Source: an uncultured Opitutales bacterium (GTDB lineage: Bacteria; Verrucomicrobiota; Verrucomicrobiia; Opitutales; UBA953). Taken from it: a DNA stretch of 64,000 nucleotides. Shown here piece after piece: positions 1-9,247 of this stretch (the stretch's first letter is position 1; the number at the start of each line of letters is the position of its first letter). The translations under genes and the position numbers were made by a program. The DNA is taken from the NCBI GenBank assembly GCA_934675585.1, contig CAKUQY010000007.1, positions 12,217-76,216 of the forward strand, read 5' to 3'. The notes below the pieces were generated by a model. That model was not told the origin of the DNA, searched no databases, and was given only the letters and a program-made list of their open reading frames with translations.

Positions 1-2
1 CT

Positions 3-1229
3 GCTGTTCCCGCCGATGGTGAGATTGCCGTTCCCGTGTTCAAGCCCACAAAATCGATCGCGGCTTGCAATCGCGAAATCGAATCGATTGAAAAAGAATT
101 GGAAACATTGCGCATGCAACAAAACGAATTGACCGCCAAACGCGATATTATGCGCGCCGAGCAAGATTCAAAACTTTTTGCCGATAACGTTGAATATGAG
201 CGTTTGCAAAAAGAAATGAATTTAAGCGAGAAAAAATTGACGGAAGAATTGGCAAGCGCTGAAGCAGAACGCACACGTTGCGAAACAGAATTGGCATTGT
301 TGCGAGCGCAAGACGCTGTGGCAATTCACGAAAAAAGCTTGGAATTAACGGCAATCGAAACCGAAAAAAAATCAATCGAAATCCAAAGCAAAGAGCTCGA
401 AGCGTATTATGCCGCTCCCGCGCGTTTGATTGAACAACAAGCCGAAATTGCTAAAAATATTACCAATACTCAGCCAAATTATGCTGAAAATCCTTACAAT
501 GCAACGAAGGGAACGCTTTATATTTCTGATCGTCGCGTTGAGTTGGACGGTTTGTTGACTGGCGATTTGGCAAAAAGTGTTTGCGAACAAATTAGTTTTT
601 ACAATCAACGTAACGACAAATTGCCGATTTTTGTGGTGATTACAACTTGTCCTGGCGGCTCGGTGCGCGCGGGTTTGTTGGTTGAAAACGCAATCAAAGC
701 GAGTACGGCTCCTGTGTATGTCGTCGTCAAAGGCGCGGCGGGCGGCGTGGGTTCGTACATCGTAACTACCGCTGAACGCTCATTTGCTTACGAAAATGCA
801 ATGATTCGCCAAAACGAAGCGTTTGCGCAATTTAACAATCGCTCAAACGCAATGTACATGCGCGAAGATATGCAATTGATCGAATATTGGGTAAAAACGC
901 TCGGCACACCAATTGCTGAAAAAATGGGCAAAACTCTTGAAGAATACAAAGAATTGCTCTACGCGAAAAATTCGCTCGGTAATTGGTCTGAAAACGCCGT
1001 CGAGGCTCAAAAACTCGGCTGGGTCGGCAAAGTGGTTTCGCGCGTCGAAGAATCAAGCATCGTAATGCTCGAAGTGCCACAAATGGGCAAAGTGGATCCT
1101 TCAAAATCAAATCCAAAAACCAATCCCGAACCTGACAAAAAATCGCGCTCAACAACGACATTGCCATTGTTGCGCGACCCATCAGATTGCTGGTGGATTT
1201 ATGATCCCAACGGCGTTTACAAATATTAA
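3..1229 (+). CDS. ClpP/crotonase-fold protein with N-terminal coiled coil, 5' end outside window
   Basis: The frame is open from the left edge, so the gene is probably cut; the first possible internal start is the GTG at 36. Residues about 15-145 are Glu/Lys/Gln-rich and predicted coiled coil. Residues about 165-345 follow the ClpP serine-protease fold, with PGGSVRAG near residue 217 matching the ClpP oxyanion motif. The catalytic positions look changed: the segment equivalent to the ClpP GAASMG nucleophile reads GAAGGVGS (residues 244-251), with Gly in place of Ser, and the equivalent of the catalytic His in MIHQ reads MIRQ. By alignment from memory this is a non-catalytic or altered ClpP relative. 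The tail (DPSDCWWIYDPNGVYKY) is aromatic and unassigned. sufS starts 5 bp after the stop. The fold call is good; activity is uncertain. Confidence 0.75.
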   Translation, partial: AVPADGEIAVPVFKPTKSIAACNREIESIEKELETLRMQQNELTAKRDIMRAEQDSKLFADNVEYERLQKEMNLSEKKLTEELASAEAERTRCETELALLRAQDAVAIHEKSLELTAIETEKKSIEIQSKELEAYYAAPARLIEQQAEIAKNITNTQPNYAENPYNATKGTLYISDRRVELDGLLTGDLAKSVCEQISFYNQRNDKLPIFVVITTCPGGSVRAGLLVENAIKASTAPVYVVVKGAAGGVGSYIVTTAERSFAYENAMIRQNEAFAQFNNRSNAMYMREDMQLIEYWVKTLGTPIAEKMGKTLEEYKELLYAKNSLGNWSENAVEAQKLGWVGKVVSRVEESSIVMLEVPQMGKVDPSKSNPKTNPEPDKKSRSTTTLPLLRDPSDCWWIYDPNGVYKY

Positions 1230-1234
1230 TAAAA

Positions 1235-2455
1235 ATGTTTGATCCTATCGCGATTCGCAAGGATTTTCCGATCTTGGCTCAAAAGGTCGGAAAACGCGAT
1301 TTGATTTATCTCGATAACGCTGCGACCGCGCAAAAACCGCAATGCGTCATCGACGCAATTAGCCGATTTTACGCGACCGAAAACGCAAATATTCACCGCG
1401 GACTCTACCATTTGAGCGCCGCGGCAACTACCGCGTTTGAATTGGCGCGGGAACGCGTGGCGACATTTTTTAACGCGCCCGTTCCCGAAAGTTGTGTGTT
1501 TACGCGTGGCGCAACTGAAAGCATCAATTTGGTGGCGAGCAGTTGGGGACGAGCTAATTTGCGCGCGGGCGATGAAATTTTGCTGACCGAGCTCGAACAT
1601 CACGCGAATATCGTGCCGTGGCAAATAATTGCCGAACAAACAGGCGCTATTATTCGCGTGGCAAAAATCGTTCCCGCCACGGGAACGCTTGATTTGGAAC
1701 ATTGGAAATCGCTACTTTCTGAAAAAACAAAAATCGCTTGTTTTTGTCATATTTCAAATGCATTGGGAACCGTTAATCCCGTCAAAGAAATGGTCGCTTG
1801 CGCCCATGCGGCGGGAGCGTTGGTGTTGGTCGATGGCGCGCAATCGGCTCCGCATTTGCCTGTTGATTTGCAAGCGCTTGATTGCGATTTTTTTGTTTGT
1901 TCGGGACACAAAATTTTTGGACCGACTGGCATTGGCGTTTTGTTTGGTAAACTTAATTTGCTCAACGCGATGCCGCCGTATCAAGCGGGCGGAGATATGA
2001 TCGACAAAGTAAGTTTCGCGGGAACGACTTTTCGCGACGCGCCCGCGCGTTTTGAGGCGGGAACGCCTAATATTTGCGGCGCGGTTGGTTTAGGCGTTGC
2101 GCTCGATTATTACGGGAAAATTCGCGTTCCCGCGAGCATTTACGAACACGAACTCACAAAATACGCGTTTGAAAAATTATCACAAATTGAGGGCATGCGC
2201 TTTTTCGGTCCTGCGGGAACGGGAGAATCGGCGGGAATTTTGTCGTTTCATTTGGGCAAAATTCATCCGAGCGATCTTGCGACAATGCTCGACACTTACG
2301 GTATTTGCACGCGCGTGGGGCATCATTGCGCGATGCCGGTGATGGCGGCGCTGGGCGTTACGGGAACGCTTCGCGCGTCGCTGGCATTTTACAATACGCG
2401 CGCCGAAATCGACGCGTTCGCGGACGCGTTGGTGCGCATTAAGCAGATGTTTTAA
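1235..2455 (+). CDS. sufS: Cysteine desulfurase SufS
   Basis: A 406-residue class V aminotransferase-fold PLP enzyme that removes sulfur from L-cysteine for Fe-S cluster assembly. The PLP lysine is K226 in SGHKIFGPTG, the PLP-interacting Asp/His lie in VDGAQSAPH, and the catalytic cysteine is C365 in RVGHHCAMP, the SufS (group II) arrangement. Length and N-terminus (IRKDFPIL, YLDNAATAQKP) are typical. The ATG at 1235 lies 5 bp after the upstream stop with no Shine-Dalgarno sequence. No sufBCD, sufE or sufU is next to it. The gene carries many iterated-motif copies; GTT CCC GCC ACG GGA ACG makes a VPATGT turn. Confidence 0.95.
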   Translation: MFDPIAIRKDFPILAQKVGKRDLIYLDNAATAQKPQCVIDAISRFYATENANIHRGLYHLSAAATTAFELARERVATFFNAPVPESCVFTRGATESINLVASSWGRANLRAGDEILLTELEHHANIVPWQIIAEQTGAIIRVAKIVPATGTLDLEHWKSLLSEKTKIACFCHISNALGTVNPVKEMVACAHAAGALVLVDGAQSAPHLPVDLQALDCDFFVCSGHKIFGPTGIGVLFGKLNLLNAMPPYQAGGDMIDKVSFAGTTFRDAPARFEAGTPNICGAVGLGVALDYYGKIRVPASIYEHELTKYAFEKLSQIEGMRFFGPAGTGESAGILSFHLGKIHPSDLATMLDTYGICTRVGHHCAMPVMAALGVTGTLRASLAFYNTRAEIDAFADALVRIKQMF

Positions 2456-2528
2456 AAGTTTACGCGGGAACGCGAAGTTTTTTGGAAATATTAAAAAATA
2501 CATTCTCGCGCTTATCGTGGTAACGCTT

Positions 2529-2560
2529 TATAATAAAGTAATATTTTTATTTTAGGAGGA
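2529..2560 (+). promoter_or_regulatory. -10 box and strong Shine-Dalgarno for the Bax-inhibitor gene
   Basis: A perfect TATAAT lies at 2529-2534 and AGGAGGA at 2554-2560, nine bases before the ATG at 2570. This is the clearest Shine-Dalgarno in the window; most other genes have none. No good -35 is visible at 17 bp. Confidence 0.7.
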
Positions 2561-2569
2561 AAGTTAATT

Positions 2570-3286
2570 ATGGAATACAATTATACAACAATGGTTTCAC
2601 GTTCGGCGCCTGCGGTGCAAGCTGAATTTTATCGTCGCACTTTTGGTTTGGTGGGTTTGAGTTGCGCGGTTTTTGGCGCGGTTTTGGCGCTGATTTTGTC
2701 TTCACCTTTGGCAGCAACCATTACAAAATTAATTTACGGCACGGGCTGGATTGGCATTTTGTTGGTCATTGCAGGTTTTTGGGCAGCATCGGCATTTGCG
2801 AATCGTTTGGCTTTTGGTGGCGCGAGCAAATCGACACAATTGGCGGGGCTCGGCATTTACATCATGTTTGAAGCGATTATTTTCACGCCGTTGCTTTCGT
2901 TGTGCTTTGCCTTGTTTGGCGTGCAAGAAGGTTTGAGCACGATTGTCGTTCCCGCGGCAGCATCGACATTTTTGTTGGCGGGCGGTTTGATTTTGACGGC
3001 ATTTTTGACAAAAAAAGATTTTTCATTTTTGCGTTCGTTTGTCGTGATTGGCACTTTTGTCGCGTTGGCGGCGATTCTCGTGATGGCGATAACGGGAACG
3101 GCAATGACCAGTTGGATGATTATCGCGATGATCGGTTTGATGGCAATCACCATTCTTTATCAAGCTTGGGTGGTGCGCACGCAATTAAATTCTGACCAAT
3201 ACGTTGGCGCGGCATTGATTATTTTTGCGGGCATTGCAACCTTGTTTTATTACGTTATTTTGTTGTTTTTACAACGTCGCGACTAA
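2570..3286 (+). CDS. Bax inhibitor-1 / YccA family membrane protein
   Basis: A 238-residue, very hydrophobic protein with about seven membrane helices and a short N-terminal cytosolic stretch, matching the BI-1 (UPF0005) family in size and layout: SAFANRLAFGGAS between early helices, a long helical core, and a charged end (FLQRRD). Family members are pH-sensitive Ca2+ leak channels or FtsH-interacting inner-membrane proteins such as E. coli YccA; which role applies here is unknown. Start chosen at the ATG behind the AGGAGGA site. The amidase follows within 13 bp, possibly co-transcribed. Confidence 0.85.
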   Translation: MEYNYTTMVSRSAPAVQAEFYRRTFGLVGLSCAVFGAVLALILSSPLAATITKLIYGTGWIGILLVIAGFWAASAFANRLAFGGASKSTQLAGLGIYIMFEAIIFTPLLSLCFALFGVQEGLSTIVVPAAASTFLLAGGLILTAFLTKKDFSFLRSFVVIGTFVALAAILVMAITGTAMTSWMIIAMIGLMAITILYQAWVVRTQLNSDQYVGAALIIFAGIATLFYYVILLFLQRRD

Positions 3287-3298
3287 TTTTTGGTGCTG

Positions 3299-4297
3299 GT
3301 GAAAAAATTATTTTTGGCACTTGCGATTTTGGCGGGAACGGCTTTAATGCTTCCCGCCAAAGCAATTGCTTTTGACAGCGCGATTAAAGAAGTTGGCGGT
3401 AGCGGGAACGCGAGTAATTCGTCCGAAACAGGACGTTGGCGCGCGAACGGTATGACGATCGAGGCACAAAATCGCAAGCCATATGTTGTTTTTAACGGAA
3501 CGAATGTTTACACGGGATCGGCGCTTTCTTCGACGGGACGCAAATTTTTTATTCAAGATCGCGATTGGAAAAATCACGTTTTGCCTATTTTAAAACCGCA
3601 AACGATTAAACAATATCGCAAGGCGATTAAAACGATTGCGATTGATCCTGGGCACGGCGGCAAAGATCCTGGCAAAATTAGCGCGACAGGCATGCGCGAA
3701 AAAACTTACGCACTCGACGTTTGTACGCGCTTAAAAGCGCAATTGCAAGCGCGCGGATTTAACGTTGTGATGACGCGCAGCAAAGACGTTTTTATCGATC
3801 TCGAAAAACGTCCCGCTATCGCCAACGATGCCGATGCCGATTTGTTTATTTCGATTCACTTTAATTCGGCAGCATCAAAAGCGGCGCGCGGTTTGGAAAC
3901 CTGGATGCTCACGCCCGTAGGCGAAGCATCGTTTGGCAATAAACGAGTTAAAACCGAAGGCGACCGCGGGAACGCTAATAATGCTGCCAATTTGCTTTTG
4001 GCTTACAAAGTGCAAAGCTCAATTTGCAACAAAATCGACATCGATGATCGCGGCGTCAAATGCGCCAATTTTGCCGTGTTGCGCGATTTGAAATGTCCTG
4101 GCATTTTGGTGGAATGTGGATTTTTTACCAATCCCGCAGAAGCAGCTTTGATCGCAACGAGCAATCGTCGCGACCAATTGGCGATTGGCATTGCCGAAGG
4201 TGTGTTGGCTTATGCGCGCGCGTTAAACGCTCCCGTTCCCGTGAGTAAACGACCTACGCGCGAAGATATTCGTCAGCGCTCGATTTTTAAGCGTTAA
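3299..4297 (+). CDS. N-acetylmuramoyl-L-alanine amidase (Amidase_3, AmiC type)
   Basis: Cuts the bond between N-acetylmuramic acid and L-alanine in peptidoglycan, outside the inner membrane. Zn ligands are H119 (DPGHGGKDPG), E134 (MREK) and H187 (SIHFNSAA); the catalytic Glu is E272 in LVECGFFTN. No ATG is available; the GTG at 3299 gives a clean signal peptide (MKKLFLALAILAG... AKA), while TTG 3290 or GTG 3293 would only add a few residues. About 332 residues. Residues 25-110 form a poorly conserved leader. It heads a cell-wall cluster with murJ 20 bp downstream and a D,D-carboxypeptidase next, suggesting one operon for wall remodelling and lipid II export. Confidence 0.9.
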   Translation: MKKLFLALAILAGTALMLPAKAIAFDSAIKEVGGSGNASNSSETGRWRANGMTIEAQNRKPYVVFNGTNVYTGSALSSTGRKFFIQDRDWKNHVLPILKPQTIKQYRKAIKTIAIDPGHGGKDPGKISATGMREKTYALDVCTRLKAQLQARGFNVVMTRSKDVFIDLEKRPAIANDADADLFISIHFNSAASKAARGLETWMLTPVGEASFGNKRVKTEGDRGNANNAANLLLAYKVQSSICNKIDIDDRGVKCANFAVLRDLKCPGILVECGFFTNPAEAALIATSNRRDQLAIGIAEGVLAYARALNAPVPVSKRPTREDIRQRSIFKR

Positions 4298-4317
4298 TTT
4301 TGTAATCGTTGGTCTCG

Positions 4318-5946
4318 ATGAGTACGCGTGATTACAAACACATGCTGGTGACAGCGGCGGGAACGTCGGGTTCGCGTGTTTTGGGAATGGTGCGCGATTT
4401 GTTGTTGGCGGCGTTTTTTGGCACGAGCGGTGTGGCGGCGGCATTTTTGTTGGCGTTTCAATTGCCCAATTTGTTTCGGCGTTTGCTGGGCGAGGGCGCT
4501 TTGACAACGGCGTTGGTGCCACCGATTACCGATGAATTAAAAACAGGCGGAAAAAGTGCGGCATTTGCGTTTTTTAATTTAGTGATTTGCCGCGTGTTCC
4601 CGCTAATGTTGATTTTGACGTTGGCGATTGTGATTTTGTCGGCGGGAACGTCTTTTTTAAGCGATGAATATTTGCGCGCGTTGGCAGAATTTTTTGGCGC
4701 CGATGGCAATGTGTCGCGCAATCGTTTGTCATTGCGACTCATCGCGTTTACAATGCCATACATGCCGTTGATTTGTTTGGCGGCGATTTTTTCGGCAGGG
4801 CTGAATGTTTTAGGAAAATTTAATGTTACCTCGCTGACTGCTATTTGGCTCAATATAACAATGATCGTTGCGATGATTTTGGCGGGATACGTTTTTAAAT
4901 TGTCGTCCGAAGCTTGCGCGTGGTGGTTGTGTGTCGGCGTTTTGGCAGGAGGAGTTTTGCAATTGGGCGTTCCCGCGTGGGCAATTGCTCGCGAAGGGTG
5001 GAGTCCGCGGGAACGCCAAAATTCTCCCACAAGTTCGCAATCGTGGGATGTTTTGAAGTCGATGTTTTTTCCAGCGTTGATTGGTGCGGGCATTACACAA
5101 TTTAATATTTTTTTTACGCGTTTGATTGCGTTTGGCGTTGATGATCAAGCATTGTCGATTTATCATTACGCGAATCGATTGGTGGAGATTCCGACGGGCA
5201 TTTTTTCGGTGTCGATTTTTACGGTGGTGTACCCGCTATTTGCGCGTCATGCGGCGGTGAATGATCGCGTGGGTTTGGGACGTGAATTTGCGCGAGGTTT
5301 GCGTTTGATTTTTGCAATTATCGTTCCCGCGATTGTGGGCATTGTTTTGTTGGCAAAACCGCTGGTGCAAATATTTTTTGAGCACGGACGTTTTACTGCG
5401 GCGGACACAGCGGCGACTGTTCCCGTGGTTTGTATTTTTACTTTTGCGGTTTTGTTTTATGCGGTTGCTGGTTTAGAATTAAAATGTCTTAACGCGATGG
5501 GTGATGCGCGCCCGCAGCGCAATTCGGCGATTGTGGCGTTTATTTCAAATGCGATTGGCGTTGTTTTGCTGGCGATTGTTTTAGATTGGGGCGTGAACGG
5601 ACTTGCTTTTGCGAATTTGATTTCGGCGGCGATGCAAATGTTTTATTTGACATTTTGTTTGTTGCGGCGGGAACGCAGTTTTTTGTCGGCGGGCTTAATT
5701 TTGCCGTTTTTGAAAGCGTGTTTGTCGGCGGGAACGATGGGCGTGGCGACTTATTTTTTGTGGCATTTTGTGCACGACGGCTGGCTTTATGATGCGAGCC
5801 AAAATGATCATTGGTTTTCAATTTTGTGTGGGCTGGCGATTGTCGTTCCTGTCGCGTGTGTGATTTATGCGTTGGCACTGGTGGCATTGCGTTATCAAGA
5901 AATTGCCGAGCTTTATAATCTTGCCAAGTCCAAATTTAAGCGTTAA
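4318..5946 (+). CDS. murJ: Lipid II flippase MurJ (MviN)
   Basis: A 542-residue polytopic MOP-superfamily protein with about 14 helices that moves lipid II to the outer face of the inner membrane. The N-terminus (TSGSRVLGMVRDLLLAAFFG) and the NLFRRLLGEGALTTALVPP stretch are MurJ signatures; RLVEIPTGIFSVSIFTVVYP is the conserved mid-protein segment. The ATG at 4318 is preferred over an upstream in-frame TTG at 4309. No Shine-Dalgarno is present. It sits between an amidase and a penicillin-binding carboxypeptidase, both peptidoglycan enzymes. Confidence 0.95.
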   Translation: MSTRDYKHMLVTAAGTSGSRVLGMVRDLLLAAFFGTSGVAAAFLLAFQLPNLFRRLLGEGALTTALVPPITDELKTGGKSAAFAFFNLVICRVFPLMLILTLAIVILSAGTSFLSDEYLRALAEFFGADGNVSRNRLSLRLIAFTMPYMPLICLAAIFSAGLNVLGKFNVTSLTAIWLNITMIVAMILAGYVFKLSSEACAWWLCVGVLAGGVLQLGVPAWAIAREGWSPRERQNSPTSSQSWDVLKSMFFPALIGAGITQFNIFFTRLIAFGVDDQALSIYHYANRLVEIPTGIFSVSIFTVVYPLFARHAAVNDRVGLGREFARGLRLIFAIIVPAIVGIVLLAKPLVQIFFEHGRFTAADTAATVPVVCIFTFAVLFYAVAGLELKCLNAMGDARPQRNSAIVAFISNAIGVVLLAIVLDWGVNGLAFANLISAAMQMFYLTFCLLRRERSFLSAGLILPFLKACLSAGTMGVATYFLWHFVHDGWLYDASQNDHWFSILCGLAIVVPVACVIYALALVALRYQEIAELYNLAKSKFKR

Positions 5947-5956
5947 AAATAGAATT

Positions 5957-7108
5957 ATGAACGAACCCGACAAAAAACTTTATTTAGCCATTGCCGTGCT
6001 TTTGGTTTGGGCAATTGCTGCGACTGTGGCGCTCGTCGTGCGCGAGCCAAAAATTGTAATCGTCGAAAATAACGTTCCCGCAGAAAGTGTAGAAGCAAGC
6101 GTTCCCGCCACCGCGAGCGTTCCCGCGACTTCTAAAAGTGCGAGGAAAACGCCCGTTGTCAAAAATGAAGAGCCCGAAATTGCGCAAGTTGTCGTTCTCG
6201 CGCCCGAGCCACAATTGGCAACGCGCCAAGCTAAAAAACCGCGCAAACCGCTTGCAAGTTTTCGCGATGTCGGCGAAATTTGTATCGATGCACAAACAGG
6301 AAAATTTTTGACGGGAACGCGTCCTGATGCGCCGTGTCCGCCGGCATCTGTTACAAAAGTAATGACTTTTTATTTGGTTTTAGACGCGATTGAAAAAGGT
6401 CAAATTAAATTAGATGATATTGTTACGACTTCGCGTCGCGCCGAAGAAATGGGCGGCACGCAACTTTATTTGTCGGCAGGCGAGCAAGCGAATGTTTCAG
6501 AAATGCTTTACGGCTTGATGTTGCAATCGGCGAACGATGGCGCGGTTGCTTTGGCAGAACACGTGAGCGGGAACGTTGAAAAATTTGTCGAATTAATGAA
6601 CGCAACGGCGCGAGAATTGGGCATGAATAATACGCGTTTTGCGACGCCGCATGGTTTGCCGCCTTCACGCAAATTAAAAAATGCGCCCAAAGATTTATCG
6701 ACCGCGCGCGATTTGGCAATTTTGACTTACAATTTAATTAAACGTTTCCCGCAAGCGCTCGATTATACCGCAACAAAAACGCGCTATTTTCCTGCTAATG
6801 CCAAGCGCAAAGAGCCAATGCCGATGCTCAATCATAACAAATTGCTCACTTATTTTGAAGGTTGCGACGGTTTCAAAACTGGCTGGACAAACGACGGCGC
6901 GAGCATTGTTACAACCGCTTCGCGCGGGAACACTCGCGTAATTGCCGTTGTTTTGGGCGGGTTGGTAAAAAATCGCAAAGGTCAAATCGACGCCAAAACT
7001 TCACAAGTAGAGCGCAACCAACGCGCCGCAGAATTGATGTACACAGGTTTTCAAATGCTCGACGTTCTCAAATACGAGCCCACACCTCACAAACCCCAAC
7101 TAAATTAA
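5957..7108 (+). CDS. D-alanyl-D-alanine carboxypeptidase (S11, PBP5/6 type)
   Basis: A serine peptidase that trims the terminal D-Ala of peptidoglycan stem peptides. Active-site boxes are S131-V-T-K134, S191-A-N193 and K307-T-G, spaced as in S11 enzymes. Residues 8-28 are one membrane helix (signal anchor), followed by a Pro/Ala/Lys-rich linker (about 30-95). Three iterated-motif copies in 55 bp encode VPAE, VPAT and VPAT in that linker. The protein ends soon after the catalytic domain, without the usual amphipathic anchor. 383 residues. It closes the amidase-murJ cluster, 10 bp after murJ. Confidence 0.93.
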   Translation: MNEPDKKLYLAIAVLLVWAIAATVALVVREPKIVIVENNVPAESVEASVPATASVPATSKSARKTPVVKNEEPEIAQVVVLAPEPQLATRQAKKPRKPLASFRDVGEICIDAQTGKFLTGTRPDAPCPPASVTKVMTFYLVLDAIEKGQIKLDDIVTTSRRAEEMGGTQLYLSAGEQANVSEMLYGLMLQSANDGAVALAEHVSGNVEKFVELMNATARELGMNNTRFATPHGLPPSRKLKNAPKDLSTARDLAILTYNLIKRFPQALDYTATKTRYFPANAKRKEPMPMLNHNKLLTYFEGCDGFKTGWTNDGASIVTTASRGNTRVIAVVLGGLVKNRKGQIDAKTSQVERNQRAAELMYTGFQMLDVLKYEPTPHKPQLN

Positions 7109-7113
7109 AAAAA

Positions 7114-9243
7114 ATGAAAATATCTAAACTCGCAGTTTTACCCCTGATCGTTCCCGCGCTGGTAGCGTCCGCACCGCAATTGTCCGCTGAAAGTGCGGCG
7201 GGAACGCGTCCCAATATTTTATTTATCCTCGTCGATGACATGGGTTGGGGCGATTTGGAATGCAATTGGCAGATTGCCAAAAAATATAAAAACGGCATGC
7301 GTAAAAACGCGTTCAAAACGCCCGCACTCAATCAAATGGCGAAAGACGGCGTTCTGTTGACGCGGCATTATTCGGCGTGCCCAGTTTCCGCTCCCGCGCG
7401 CGCGTCGCTCATTACGGGCGTTCATCAGGGACACGCGCGACAGGTGCGCGACAACACTTTCGATACGCCGATCGAAAATGCTCACACGATCGGCTCCGTT
7501 TTAAAAAACGCCGGCTACGCAACCGCGGTTATCGGCAAATGGGGACTCGGCGGCACTGGCAACGGCTCCAACGCAGGAACGGCCTGGGCACGCCCGCGGG
7601 AGCGTGGATTTGATTATTTTTACGGACTTTTTGATCACTGTGCGGGACACTACCATTATCCTGCCAATACAGGACGTTTTGTTTGGGAAAATGAAACGGA
7701 TGTGACTGCGAAATTGCGCGCCTCGGGAACGCCTTATTCGACCGATCTTTTTACGGCAAAAGCGAAAGATTGGATAAAAAAACAAACGAGCGCGAAAAAG
7801 CCGTTTTTCCTTTATTTGTCGTTCCCGGCGCCTCACGGATCCTTGCGCGTTCCCAACTGCGAATATCCTGCGGGTGGCGGTTTGCGTGGCGGTGTGCAAT
7901 GGAAAAATGACAGCGTGAACACGGCAGCGCTTGGCAAAGCCGATTCTTACATCCATCCCGACAATGCTGATTTTGCTAACGATGCCGCGCGTCGCCACGC
8001 AACAATGATTCGCCGCGTCGATGACGCTGTTGCTGATTTGAGAACGTTGCTCAAAGATTTAAAAATTGCTGACAACACTTTGATTGTTTTTACATCGGAT
8101 AATGGTCCGCACAACGAACCTGGCAACGACAGCGGGAACGCGTTTTATGGCCATGGCTCGCCCGCGCAAAATCCCATGTTTTTCAAATCTTACGGTATGA
8201 TGGACGGCATCAAGCGCGATTGTTGGGAAGGCGGTTTGCGTGAGCCCGCGATTGTCGTTTGGGATAAAGCGATAAAAAAGAAATCTAAGCCGATTACCGA
8301 GCCCACGCAATTTCAAGATTGGATGGCGACATTTGCAGATGCCGCGGGCATAGATGTTCCCGCGCGTTGCGATGGCGTTTCGATGTTGCCACTTTTTGCG
8401 GGAACACCGCGCGCGTTGCCTGGGCAAATTTATGTTGAATATTCGTTTAATGGCTCAACAGCAAATTATGCCGATTTTTCGCCAAAACACTTGAGCTCGC
8501 GCAAAAACCAAATTGTCGTTTGGACGCAAGATGACAAGGGAACTTGGTTTAAAGGCATTTCTCGTGGCGACGATTTGCAATTTGAAATTTATGACACGCT
8601 CAAAGATCCACAAGAATTAAATAATCTCGCGGGAACGCAAAAAAAGTTTGTCGCGATGCAAGCTGAATTGCGCGCAAAAACGCTGCGTTCCCGCCGTCCA
8701 TTCGATGGCGATCGTCGCGAATTACATAAATTTGATTTTAGCGATAAAAAATTTCTGGCGAAAATGCCCGTTCCCGCGCTCGAAAAAGCTGGTGAAAACG
8801 CGGGCTTGAAAAAAACATTTTTTAGCAGCAAAAAAGCATTCGCTTACGTTCCCGATTTCCGCCAAACGCATTTGAAAGCGAGCGGCGTTCCCGCGAAATC
8901 GGGACGTGGCCACGGCGTGCACAGCGAAGGTTTTATTACCGTTCCCGCGACGGGCGAATATGTTTTTTCGCTTAAAACTAAGGGAAAAGCATTTGTACAT
9001 TTGCACGACATGCAATTGATTGACGCAGACAAACTTTATATTCCTGGCACCGAAGCGACGTCGTTTATGAATGTTGGAACGCAGGCTGCGACGGGAACGC
9101 AAAAGGTGCATCTCGAAAAAGGCGCACACGCGATTCGCATCGATTGGATCGGCGAAAAAAGCGATTTGGATGATTTGCAACTTTTTTGGACTTTGCCCGA
9201 CGGCAGAAAAGAAGCCATTCCCGCAAGCGCGTTTTCGCATTAG
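7114..9243 (+). CDS. Secreted Ser-type sulfatase with C-terminal PA14-like domain
   Basis: A 709-residue S1-family sulfatase. The signal peptide is residues 1-26 (ends QLSAES). LVDDMGWGDLE gives the N-terminal metal ligands and FTSDNGPH the C-terminal pair. The maturation motif reads S92-A-P-A-R, the S-x-P-x-R form, so the formylglycine would be made from serine by a radical-SAM anSME enzyme rather than by oxygen-dependent FGE; this fits an anaerobe. Residues about 585-709 (GFITVPATGEYVFSLKTKGKAF...) look like a PA14-like beta-sandwich, probably glycan-binding. Start at ATG 7114, six bases after the previous stop. Likely substrate is a sulfated host or algal glycan, not determinable here. The maturase is not in the window. 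Confidence 0.9.
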   Translation: MKISKLAVLPLIVPALVASAPQLSAESAAGTRPNILFILVDDMGWGDLECNWQIAKKYKNGMRKNAFKTPALNQMAKDGVLLTRHYSACPVSAPARASLITGVHQGHARQVRDNTFDTPIENAHTIGSVLKNAGYATAVIGKWGLGGTGNGSNAGTAWARPRERGFDYFYGLFDHCAGHYHYPANTGRFVWENETDVTAKLRASGTPYSTDLFTAKAKDWIKKQTSAKKPFFLYLSFPAPHGSLRVPNCEYPAGGGLRGGVQWKNDSVNTAALGKADSYIHPDNADFANDAARRHATMIRRVDDAVADLRTLLKDLKIADNTLIVFTSDNGPHNEPGNDSGNAFYGHGSPAQNPMFFKSYGMMDGIKRDCWEGGLREPAIVVWDKAIKKKSKPITEPTQFQDWMATFADAAGIDVPARCDGVSMLPLFAGTPRALPGQIYVEYSFNGSTANYADFSPKHLSSRKNQIVVWTQDDKGTWFKGISRGDDLQFEIYDTLKDPQELNNLAGTQKKFVAMQAELRAKTLRSRRPFDGDRRELHKFDFSDKKFLAKMPVPALEKAGENAGLKKTFFSSKKAFAYVPDFRQTHLKASGVPAKSGRGHGVHSEGFITVPATGEYVFSLKTKGKAFVHLHDMQLIDADKLYIPGTEATSFMNVGTQAATGTQKVHLEKGAHAIRIDWIGEKSDLDDLQLFWTLPDGRKEAIPASAFSH

Positions 9244-9247
9244 TTTT

